NCBI GenBank assembly: GCA_938046095.1
Contig: CALIXS010000026.1
Coordinates: forward strand, 1 to 64,000
DNA from: an uncultured Clostridia bacterium
GTDB lineage: Bacteria > Bacillota > Clostridia > Peptostreptococcales > Anaerovoracaceae
Reading direction: 5' to 3'
DNA length: 64,000 nt
In this document: positions 42,789 through 49,700 of the stretch, in pieces
Layout of the letters: every line of letters begins with the position of its first letter
Position numbering within the stretch: the stretch's first letter is position 1
Made by a program: the position numbers and the translations under genes
Notes under the pieces: model-generated
The model's input: the letters and a program-made list of their open reading frames with translations, nothing else
Databases searched by the model: none
What the model was told of the DNA's origin: nothing

Positions 42789-44753
42789 TCAGCAATATTT
42801 TTTTACAGCCGTTGTGCCTTTTTCGGTAATGCGCAGTTTGCGCCTGAATACACCTTTTTCGATCACATAACCGCGACGTGTTAAATGAGAACAGATAGCT
42901 GACATCTGCATTGACCGTATATTGTTCGCAGCTGCATATTGTGACTGCTGTTCAGGATGTTCCATAACTGTTTTGAGCAAACCGGCATACAGCGGTGTCA
43001 GGTAATCTTCCGCCATTGCAGCTTCCTGCGGAGGCAGAGCGGGAAGCGCCGCCAGTCCTTTTTCTGTTATATCAAAGGTATAAAACTTTGAGCCGGTCAT
43101 ACCGGCGCGGACAATGTATCCCCCCTGATCGAGGGCTTCGACAGCTTCACTCGATTTTTTCGAGTCGACACCTAAAAAATCGGTGAGATCGGACATGTAG
43201 CAGTGGCCGATTCTGAGCATTTTCAGGATACTTATTTCTGTTTCACCGAGTTCGATATCCTTACGGTTATGGGCATTCGGAATACGTTCCCAGCCGGGCT
43301 GACCGTAGTATTTAGGCTTGCCGAAATATGAGCCGATCAGCGAAGCGACAAGCGTAACCGACAAACCCAGCGTTGCAAGATATACGTATTTGCCTACGGT
43401 AAATACTTGAGTCAGATCAAGTACGGTGAATACGACCATGGTTATCATGCCGCATACGGCGCCCCAGAACGCTCCTTTGCCGTTAAACCGAGGCCATACG
43501 GCTCCGAGACCGAGAAGTATTGCAGGAGGTACCAGCCAGCAGTTTGCAAAAGCAAACAGGTATGTAGGACCACCCGGGAACTGGCAGAGAACAAAGGTGA
43601 CAATGCCTATAAGAAGCATGATAATCTTACTCATGCGCAGGGTTTTCGCGGCGTCGGCCTTAGGATTTATCAGGCGCTGATAGACATCGCGGTTAGCCAC
43701 GGCGGATGCCCCCAGCGCGGAGGTGGATGCGGTGGATATGGAGGCTGCTACAGCGCTTATTACGACAAGCCCGCCGAAAAGAGCGACAAATGATTTCGCA
43801 ATATAGCCATACGTGCCGGTAGGAGGAACGGAGCCGCCGTTTACAGTCAGGGCCTCAGAGTTGAAAGCGCCCATGTAACCGCCGATAAGCGATAACGGAA
43901 CCATGAATATTATGAAGAGACCCACAGCGGCAGCTACGAAAGAACGTCGTGCCACTTTTTCATTTCGGCAGTTGGCAACCTTCATCCAATAATAGTTATT
44001 ACCCCAGACTAAAGCGACAGCGAAGCAAATGATAAAATTGAATATAGACGGGTATGTGAGTTTCAGCCCCGGAAGTTCACCTGCAAAGCCCTGCGAGGTA
44101 AAAGCATTTTCGGGCCAGTTCGCTTTGATCGAATCAATCCAGCCGTATCTGTCTGCAAGTGCAAAAAATACGGTCGGAACCATGACTACGCCTATAAGAA
44201 CCTGGAACAGATCGGTGATGGTTGTTGCCCATAAACCCGAAATGAAGGTGAAGGCTATAATGACGGCGAAGATTATAGCGGTAACCGTAAGTCGGTTCCA
44301 GCCCGTGAAAGCACATATGTTATCTACGCTCGATACAACATTGTTTGCCATAATGCCGCACATACCGACAACGGAGGTAATAGCGACCACGCTGCGTGTC
44401 GTGCCGTCATAACGCATTTCCAGATATTCCGGAAGTGTCTGGGCACCGCAGCGCCGTATAAAGTTGGCATACAGGAGGCCAAACAGCAAAAGACCGCATC
44501 CGGCGTAAATGGAACCCCATGCAATTCCGCCCGGAAGACCGTAATTTACCGTAAATGCAGGCGCAAGCGTTACAGTAGTCCCTGCAAAGCCGATCGCTAT
44601 AACTCCGACGATATTGATCGGAGTAGATATCTCGCGGCCTGCCAATACAAAATCGGAAGATTCTTTAACCCACTTTCGGCTAAGAAGTCCGGCAAACATT
44701 AAAAACCCGCAGAAAACAGCGAATATAATAATAAAAATTGTATTTGCACTCAT
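42789..44753 (-). CDS. sodium:solute symporter with two C-terminal winged-helix domains
   Basis: 654 residues. Residues 1-480 are a sodium:solute symporter (SSS, LeuT fold) with about 13 helices: GFAGTTVTLAPAFTVNYG, LPEYLEMRYD and ISTASTSALGASAVANRD (sodium-site serines) are typical. After the last helix and a linker, residues 504-570 read as a winged helix: ILKMLRIGHCYMSDLTDFLG, KSSEAVEALDQGGYIVRAG, then a wing and TEKGLAAL. Residues 588-653 repeat the pattern: LLKTVMEHPEQQ, MSAICSHLTRRGYVIEKG, TEKGTTAV. Ordinary SSS proteins lack this. The tail may bind DNA at the membrane or gate transport. GGAGA precedes the ATG. It follows the cyclase gene by 33 bases, under a sigma-54 promoter. Confidence 0.85.
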   Translation of the reverse strand: MSANTIFIIIFAVFCGFLMFAGLLSRKWVKESSDFVLAGREISTPINIVGVIAIGFAGTTVTLAPAFTVNYGLPGGIAWGSIYAGCGLLLFGLLYANFIRRCGAQTLPEYLEMRYDGTTRSVVAITSVVGMCGIMANNVVSSVDNICAFTGWNRLTVTAIIFAVIIAFTFISGLWATTITDLFQVLIGVVMVPTVFFALADRYGWIDSIKANWPENAFTSQGFAGELPGLKLTYPSIFNFIICFAVALVWGNNYYWMKVANCRNEKVARRSFVAAAVGLFIIFMVPLSLIGGYMGAFNSEALTVNGGSVPPTGTYGYIAKSFVALFGGLVVISAVAASISTASTSALGASAVANRDVYQRLINPKADAAKTLRMSKIIMLLIGIVTFVLCQFPGGPTYLFAFANCWLVPPAILLGLGAVWPRFNGKGAFWGAVCGMITMVVFTVLDLTQVFTVGKYVYLATLGLSVTLVASLIGSYFGKPKYYGQPGWERIPNAHNRKDIELGETEISILKMLRIGHCYMSDLTDFLGVDSKKSSEAVEALDQGGYIVRAGMTGSKFYTFDITEKGLAALPALPPQEAAMAEDYLTPLYAGLLKTVMEHPEQQSQYAAANNIRSMQMSAICSHLTRRGYVIEKGVFRRKLRITEKGTTAVKKYC

Positions 44754-44786
44754 TTCAATTCTCCTATATTTTTTACATGAGAAAGC

Positions 44787-45557
44787 TCAGTTAAGGAAGG
44801 CGACGCAGCGACACCAGCCGGCACTGGCACCTTTGATCTTGACGGGCAGACAGGAAACCTGAAATCCGGTAAGCGGCAGCTCGTTGAGGTTGGTCAGCTT
44901 CTCAATGTGACAATAGGCTTTTTCGCGTCCCACGCGGTGAGCCTCCCAGATAATAGAAGCGTCGCCATTTCTTTCAAACTCCTGAGCCTCTATAGGTAAC
45001 GGAACGTCCCAGCTCCAGCCGTCGGTTCCCATTACATGGCAGCCATGGTCGATCAGCCAGAGGGTGGCTTCTGCGCTCATGCCTGCACCGGCCATAAGAT
45101 ACTCGGCTTTGCCCCAGAGCTTATCGGCATCGGTACGCAGCAATACGATATCACCATCATGCAGGGTATACCCGATACGATCAAAGTACGCAGCTGTATC
45201 CGCCGCCGTTATTTTGTAACCGTCAGGTTTGTCGCTGAAATCCATAACCACGCCGTTTCCTATACACCACTCCAGCGGTACCTCGTCAATAGTCCATGCC
45301 CGTTCGCCGCCGTTCATCGTCGGGTAAAAATGATACGGTGCATCCAAATGCGTACCGGAGTGAGTAGTAAGGCTTAGATTTTCAATGGCCCAACCGTTGC
45401 CTTCGGGCAGATCATCTACCGAAATACCGCCGTTGAAATACGTGGTCATAGTTTGTGCGGTATCTTTGTGGCGCATATATTCGATGTGAGGGATTTGGGG
45501 AGGCGGATCACTTGGCAGTCCGTCCTCGATAGAAATGGAAAGATCGATAATTTTCAT
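44787..45557 (-). CDS. cyclase family hydrolase (kynurenine-formamidase-like)
   Basis: 256 residues from ATG 45557, which has GAGGAGGAG before it; the frame runs 39 codons further upstream across the leader without a start signal. The metal motif HSGTHLDAPYHFYP is complete, with DGDIVLLRTDADKLWG and MGTDGWSWD, as in the KynB/isatin-hydrolase/cyclase fold. Members hydrolyse N-formyl or cyclic amides and related compounds with zinc or manganese. The first gene behind the sigma-54 promoter, it probably acts on the compound brought in by the symporter encoded next to it. The substrate is unknown. Confidence 0.87.
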   Translation of the reverse strand: MKIIDLSISIEDGLPSDPPPQIPHIEYMRHKDTAQTMTTYFNGGISVDDLPEGNGWAIENLSLTTHSGTHLDAPYHFYPTMNGGERAWTIDEVPLEWCIGNGVVMDFSDKPDGYKITAADTAAYFDRIGYTLHDGDIVLLRTDADKLWGKAEYLMAGAGMSAEATLWLIDHGCHVMGTDGWSWDVPLPIEAQEFERNGDASIIWEAHRVGREKAYCHIEKLTNLNELPLTGFQVSCLPVKIKGASAGWCRCVAFLN

Positions 45558-45626
45558 TGTTCTCCTCCTCTTTTTTGATTTGCTTGTGATTGACACATGC
45601 GTTGACTCTGACAGACATATATAAAC

Positions 45627-45641
45627 GCAAGCGGTATGCCA
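45627..45641 (-). promoter_or_regulatory. sigma-54 (-24/-12) promoter of the cyclase-symporter operon
   Basis: On the minus strand: TGGCAT, five bases (ACCGC), TTGC. GG and GC are separated by exactly ten bases, as sigma-54 requires. Transcription would start about 45616, giving a 58-base leader before the cyclase ATG. Confidence 0.82.
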
Positions 45642-45770
45642 ACGCGCCGCTTTAGAAAAACACCGTATTTTCAACGGTTTGAGGCGATATTTGTTTATCC
45701 CGAAATAAAGAAAACGTATATAGACGGATACAGTTTTTATATAATCCGCATAAACATGAGACTTTGCGCC

Positions 45771-45808
45771 ACAGTATATAAAAATATACGTATATTTTTA
45801 TATACTGT
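45771..45808. promoter_or_regulatory. perfect 38-bp palindrome, probable upstream activating site
   Basis: The left arm ACAGTATATAAAAATATAC (45771-45789) is followed directly by its exact reverse complement (45790-45808). It lies about 140-180 bases upstream of the sigma-54 promoter and directly before the -35 box of the regulator gene, so a bound regulator could both activate the operon by looping and control itself. Confidence 0.75.
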
Positions 45809-45811
45809 TTA

Positions 45812-45840
45812 TTGACAAGGTATATCGGCTTTGTTAGAAT
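45812..45840 (+). promoter_or_regulatory. sigma-70 promoter of the sigma-54 activator gene
   Basis: TTGACA (45812-45817), exactly 17 bases, TAGAAT (45835-45840), three bases downstream of the palindrome and 25 bases before the ATG. Confidence 0.8.
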
Positions 45841-45865
45841 TTTTGCGAAAAGGAGTGTGTGCATT

Positions 45866-47257
45866 ATGAAATTGGACGACTTTACGCGCGCACAGTTGTT
45901 TGAATTACTTGTAGAGCAATTGGACGGTTGTCTGATTACAGATGAAAAGGGCCGCTATATTTATGTGAACCGCCGTTGGTGCGATTTGACAGGATACGAA
46001 TGGGAAGATGTTCAGGGCATGTACGTTCACGATGTTATGCCCGATACTCTTGTGGACGATGTATTGCAATCAGAAAAAGATCTTTCGGGAGAGGTCATTC
46101 AGCTGCGTACAAAGAACGGTGAGGCGATCCATGCACTGTGCTCATATGCCCCGCTTTTCAGGGACGGAGCTCTGATGGGGTGTGTTGCTACGATATCCTT
46201 GCGGGGGACAGAGGAGCTGATCGGATTTTCCTCGAAGCTGGGGGAGATATTGGAGCAATTAAACTCCGTTCAGAAAGAGTTGATGGAAGTTCGTCGCGTC
46301 AGATATTCCATTTCCAACATCATCGGCAGCAGCAAACGTACGCAGGCGCTGAAAGCCTCAATATATGCTGCCGCACGTTCCGCTTCAACCGTGATCATAC
46401 AAGGAGAAACAGGTACGGGCAAGGAGCTGGTGGCTCACTCAATTCATATGCTGAGCTCGCGGGCACATCGCCCGTTTGTCAAGATCAACTGTGCGGCAAT
46501 ACCGTATGAGCTTTTGGAATCTGAGCTGTTCGGTTATATGGCGGGGGCATTCACCGGAGCGAGCCGTCACGGGAAAAAAGGAAAGTTCCGGCTTGCAGAC
46601 AGAGGTACGCTCTTCCTCGATGAGATAAATCAGATGCCTACTCATTTGCAGCCGAAGCTTCTTAGAGCATTGCAGGAAAAGGAGGTTGAACCGATAGGAG
46701 GAACGGAGAGCATACCCGTAGATTGCCGTATTATTGCAGCCAGCAATATTCCTCTTGAGCGCCTGGTGCGGGAAGGATCTTTTCGCATGGATCTTTTCTA
46801 CCGTCTGAATGTTGTTTCTATAGATGTTCCGCCTTTGCGGGAAAGAAAAGAAGACATTCCGGAGATTGCGGATGCACTGCGCGAGCGCCTGAATGCACAG
46901 CTGGGAATGGCTGTTCCCGGTATATCCTCTGAGGTAATGGAACGGCTCAAGACGTATGACTGGCCGGGAAATATCCGCGAACTGCAGAATGCGGTCGAGC
47001 GAGCCATGAATCTGGCATGGATGGATACGTTGACATGGAAACATTTTGAAGGCTATTTCGGGAAAAGACAGAGACAGGCATCCGGGACGCCGAAGGAAAA
47101 AGTATTATCTATGAAAGCGGCCAGAGAGCACGCGGAGAGAAATGCGATCGTTCAAGCGTTAAACGTATTCGGCGGAAACAAAACGAGAGCTGCGTCTGCT
47201 CTGAAAATAACGCGTGCTATGCTTTATCGCAAGCTCGAAAAGTACGGACTGGAATAA
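45866..47257 (+). CDS. sigma-54 dependent transcriptional activator with PAS sensor
   Basis: 463 residues from ATG 45866 (AAAAGGAG upstream). A PAS domain (about 12-115: QLDGCLITDEKGRYIYVNRR) and a short coiled coil are followed by the AAA+ domain, with Walker A GETGTGKE at 180-187, the sigma-54-contacting GAFTGA at 227-232, Walker B GTLFLDEI at 247-254 and the arginine-finger region FRMDLFYRLN. A Fis-type helix-turn-helix ends the protein (about 424-463). All residues for RNA polymerase activation are present. There is no receiver domain, so it is a one-component sensor, probably of a small molecule. Divergent from and likely activator of the cyclase-symporter pair. Confidence 0.93.
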   Translation: MKLDDFTRAQLFELLVEQLDGCLITDEKGRYIYVNRRWCDLTGYEWEDVQGMYVHDVMPDTLVDDVLQSEKDLSGEVIQLRTKNGEAIHALCSYAPLFRDGALMGCVATISLRGTEELIGFSSKLGEILEQLNSVQKELMEVRRVRYSISNIIGSSKRTQALKASIYAAARSASTVIIQGETGTGKELVAHSIHMLSSRAHRPFVKINCAAIPYELLESELFGYMAGAFTGASRHGKKGKFRLADRGTLFLDEINQMPTHLQPKLLRALQEKEVEPIGGTESIPVDCRIIAASNIPLERLVREGSFRMDLFYRLNVVSIDVPPLRERKEDIPEIADALRERLNAQLGMAVPGISSEVMERLKTYDWPGNIRELQNAVERAMNLAWMDTLTWKHFEGYFGKRQRQASGTPKEKVLSMKAAREHAERNAIVQALNVFGGNKTRAASALKITRAMLYRKLEKYGLE

Positions 47258-47295
47258 CAGGCTTACAGGATAAAACATATCCGGGCGCGACAGTG

Positions 47296-47324
47296 CCGAA
47301 AACAAAGGTGTATTGCAGGGAAAT
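47296..47324. repeat. dispersed 29-base element, copy 2
   Basis: CCGAAAACAAAGG, six variable bases, GCAGGGAAAT; 24 of 29 positions match 20364-20392. It lies 39 bases after the regulator stop codon. Confidence 0.45.
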
Positions 47325-47459
47325 CAGCGCCGCTGCTCACAGATTCAAATTCAAGGTATGGGATATGATCGTATTGGCCGTTAAAAATTGTAATAATCGC
47401 GGAGGGTTTTGTCGGCATGTCTTGTCCTGCAAGTCGAACAATAAAATTTCAGATATATG

Positions 47460-47508
47460 ATAAAAAGCCCTCGAATCACCTTATATAAGCGATTTCAAGG
47501 GCTTTTCA
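47460..47508. terminator. bidirectional terminator between regulator gene and tRNA
   Basis: AAAAGCCCT...(47463-47476) pairs with GATTTCAAGGGCTTTT (47491-47506), with T-runs on both strands. It serves the minus-strand tRNA and the plus-strand regulator gene. Confidence 0.8.
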
Positions 47509-47512
47509 TTTT

Positions 47513-47588
47513 TGGTGTCCCGGAGGCGATTCGAACACCCGACGCACGGTTTAGGAAACCGACGCTCTATCCCCTGAGCTACCGAGAC
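47513..47588 (-). tRNA. tRNA-Arg (anticodon CCU)
   Basis: A full cloverleaf reads on the minus strand from 47588: acceptor GTCTCGG/CCGGGAC with one G-T pair, D arm GCTC/GAGC, anticodon loop TTCCTAA with CCT at the anticodon, T loop TTCGAAT, discriminator A and an encoded CCA (47515-47513). The body is 73 bases. It reads AGG codons. Base 27-43 is a T-T mismatch, the only unpaired stem position. Confidence 0.93.
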
Positions 47589-47733
47589 ATACATATATGA
47601 CTTTAGGGCGGACGGCGCATGCAACGCGGGTGCGGAGGATAAATGAATCGCACTTTACGCATATGCCGCTTCGTCACCAGCTACATAATTATAGCGCAAT
47701 ATGCCGCTTTTGGCAATTAATTTGATTTCCCTC

Positions 47734-47774
47734 CGTGAATTTTTATTCACGCATAAGTCGAAGAATTGTATAAT
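47734..47774 (+). promoter_or_regulatory. promoter with inverted repeat before the MGMT-domain gene
   Basis: TTCACG (47746-47751), 17 bases, TATAAT (47769-47774). CGTGAAT-TTTT-ATTCACG (47734-47751) overlaps the -35 box and may be an operator. The rest of 47589-47892 shows no gene. Confidence 0.55.
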
Positions 47775-47892
47775 TAAGAATAACGGACAGGTGTCGGCTT
47801 TGTCGTGTCGGGATAATTGCGATTAGAGCGGGAAATATCAGGGGAGAGCGACAGCTGTGACTGAGAGACGGGTTCGCGGCAGGAGGAAAAGG

Positions 47893-48189
47893 ATGGACGA
47901 AATGCTCGTGTACGAAATATTATCGGTCGTAGAGGAAATCCCGGAGGGGCGCGTGGCGACGTACGGTCAGATAGCGAGGCTTATAGGGCGTGAGAAAAAT
48001 TCGAGGCTTGTGGGCAAAGTACTTTCGCGTGCCGAGCTTTTCGGCGATTATCCGTGCCATCGTGTTGTGGATTACAGCGGAAGGCTCGTGCCCGGCTGGG
48101 AGGAGCAGAGATGTCTGCTGATTGAAGAGGGCGTCCCGTTCCGCGACGAGTTTCATGTAGACATCGGAATGTGCCTGTGGGAGGAATGA
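47893..48189 (+). CDS. MGMT-domain protein (alkyltransferase C-terminal domain only)
   Basis: 98 residues from ATG 47893 (AGGAGG six bases before). It consists only of the DNA-binding/active-site domain of O6-alkylguanine-DNA alkyltransferases: VVEEIPEGRVATYGQIARLIG, LVGKVLSRA, and the active-site motif YPCHRVV with the acceptor cysteine, unlike alkyltransferase-like proteins that have tryptophan there. The N-terminal domain of Ogt/Ada is missing, as is common for this class. Probable role: recognition or repair of alkylated guanine. Confidence 0.85.
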   Translation: MDEMLVYEILSVVEEIPEGRVATYGQIARLIGREKNSRLVGKVLSRAELFGDYPCHRVVDYSGRLVPGWEEQRCLLIEEGVPFRDEFHVDIGMCLWEE

Positions 48190-48303
48190 AAAAGTGGGTG
48201 TCTCGCAATGAAAAAAAGCGAGTGTTGCGGAATGAAAAAAACGAGTGTTCCGCGGTGTGCAGCGTATAAAGACTGTACGGAACACCCTTTTTGATGCAAC
48301 AGG

Positions 48304-48492
48304 CTATTCTGCTGATTCCATGTCGGCCGCGGTTTCGCTTTCAGGCGTTGCTAAAGCTGCTATCGCGAGGCCGACGACTGCAAGGAGTGTCAGCACTGTT
48401 ACTGCATTGGTGAGCCTGCTGCCCCTGCGCTTCTTTTCCTTCGCAAGGATAACCTCTGCCTGCTCAAGTTTCTTTCTGTCGCTTTTCTTCAT
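48304..48492 (-). CDS. small single-span membrane protein
   Basis: 62 residues from ATG 48492, with AAAGGAGG nine bases upstream. A basic, coiled-coil-like N-terminus (MKKSDRKKLEQAEVILAKEK) is followed by one membrane helix (LTNAVTVLTLLAVVGLAIAAL) and an acidic tail. No family recognised. It is convergent with the MGMT-domain gene and resembles in layout the two small proteins at 56395-56892. Confidence 0.65.
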   Translation of the reverse strand: MKKSDRKKLEQAEVILAKEKKRRGSRLTNAVTVLTLLAVVGLAIAALATPESETAADMESAE

Positions 48493-48629
48493 CTGATACG
48501 GCCTCCTTTTCTTATTTGATTTTATCATCAGGAGCACAACAATGGAATAGCAAATATGTAAAAATGTTGTTAGGGAGAGCCCATTGAGTTCCCGACGCGT
48601 GATATAATATAACTGTTCGGAGGGAATAT

Positions 48630-49685
48630 ATGAAAAATAAGACATACAGAGCCCCAAACGCGGTCATCTGCGGCGATGTGCGATTCGGTGAGAACTGTTC
48701 CGTATGGTACGGGGCCGTCGTGCGCGCGGATGCTGATGAGATAACAATAGGACGGGATACGAATATTCAGGAAAACGCCGTTCTGCACGTTGATGCGGGC
48801 GCTCCGATAAGAATAGGCGACGGCGTTACGATAGGACACGGTGCGATTGTACACGGAGCGAGCATAGGAAGTAACACTACGGTCGGCATGGGTGCAATAA
48901 TAATGAACGGGTCGAGGATCGGTCGAGATTCGACAGTCGGAGCGGGCACTTTGGTCACACAGGGCAGGGAGTTCCCGGAAGGGTCGCTCATAATGGGGTC
49001 GCCCGCAAGGCTCATAAGAGAACTCACGGAGGACGAGAAAGAGCAAAACAGGGTTTCGGCGCGCCATTATATCGGTGCTGCGGCGGAACAGCTCAAGGAG
49101 GTGAACATGCAGGACAACGGAGATTTTTACAGGAGACTGAGGACGTTCAGGAGATTTGAGCAGGAGCCTGTTCCCGACGAGGTACTGACCCGTCTTGTCG
49201 ACAATGCGCGCATCAGGTCGAGCGCCAGAAACGCACAGGTCGTGAGATACGTCATCGTCAAAAGCCACGAGGCGGTTGCGGCAATGCAGCCGCTGATCAA
49301 GTGGGCGGGAGCCCTTCCTCCCGAGGTGGGGCAGCCTAAGACGGACGAACAGCCCACCGCGTTCATAGCACTTTATTACGAGGGGCCTGCCGACAGTTAC
49401 AGCGACATAGATTTAGGCATAGCGGCGGACACTATCTGCATTACCGCGTTCAACCTGGGCTACGGATCCTGCATGCTCGGGGCGATCAATAAACCTATGA
49501 TAAAGGCGGAGCTCGATATTCCGGAGGATGCGACGCTGAGGCTTCTGATAGCGCTCGGTCGCGCCGCGCACAGAAGCGAAATAACGGATATGCCCGATGA
49601 CGGCAGCTTCAAATATTGGGTCGACGATAACCGTAATTATTATGTACCGAAGAGATCGTTAGAGGAAGTGGCGAAATTTGTGTAG
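48630..49685 (+). CDS. gamma-carbonic anhydrase-like domain fused to nitroreductase
   Basis: 351 residues. Residues 1-155 are a left-handed beta-helix of the gamma-carbonic anhydrase/PaaY family, with the three metal histidines in VLHVD (H53) and GHGAIVHG (H70, H75). Residues 160-351 are a flavin nitroreductase-family domain (FYRRLRTFRRFEQEPVPDEV, AADTICITAFNLGYGSCML). A strong ribosome site AAGGAGGTGA (49094-49103) and an ATG at 49107 (M160) lie at the exact domain border, so the nitroreductase may also be made alone. GGAGG precedes the first ATG. First of a three-gene run with the serine hydrolase and peroxiredoxin. Confidence 0.85.
   Translation: MKNKTYRAPNAVICGDVRFGENCSVWYGAVVRADADEITIGRDTNIQENAVLHVDAGAPIRIGDGVTIGHGAIVHGASIGSNTTVGMGAIIMNGSRIGRDSTVGAGTLVTQGREFPEGSLIMGSPARLIRELTEDEKEQNRVSARHYIGAAAEQLKEVNMQDNGDFYRRLRTFRRFEQEPVPDEVLTRLVDNARIRSSARNAQVVRYVIVKSHEAVAAMQPLIKWAGALPPEVGQPKTDEQPTAFIALYYEGPADSYSDIDLGIAADTICITAFNLGYGSCMLGAINKPMIKAELDIPEDATLRLLIALGRAAHRSEITDMPDDGSFKYWVDDNRNYYVPKRSLEEVAKFV
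49094..49109 (+). promoter_or_regulatory. internal ribosome binding site at the domain border
   Basis: AAGGAGGTGA, three bases, ATG (49107-49109), in frame with the fusion. Translation from here would give a 192-residue stand-alone nitroreductase. Confidence 0.6.
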
Positions 49686-49700
49686 AGACCGGGAGGGAAA

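Noticed and set aside
45771..45808. The 38-bp palindrome as a transcription terminator
   Set aside because: Almost pure A and T with no GC stem, and it sits directly before promoters rather than behind a gene.
47893..48189. Alkyltransferase-like protein lacking the acceptor residue
   Set aside because: The active-site motif reads PCHR with cysteine, so it is not the tryptophan-type non-enzymatic class.
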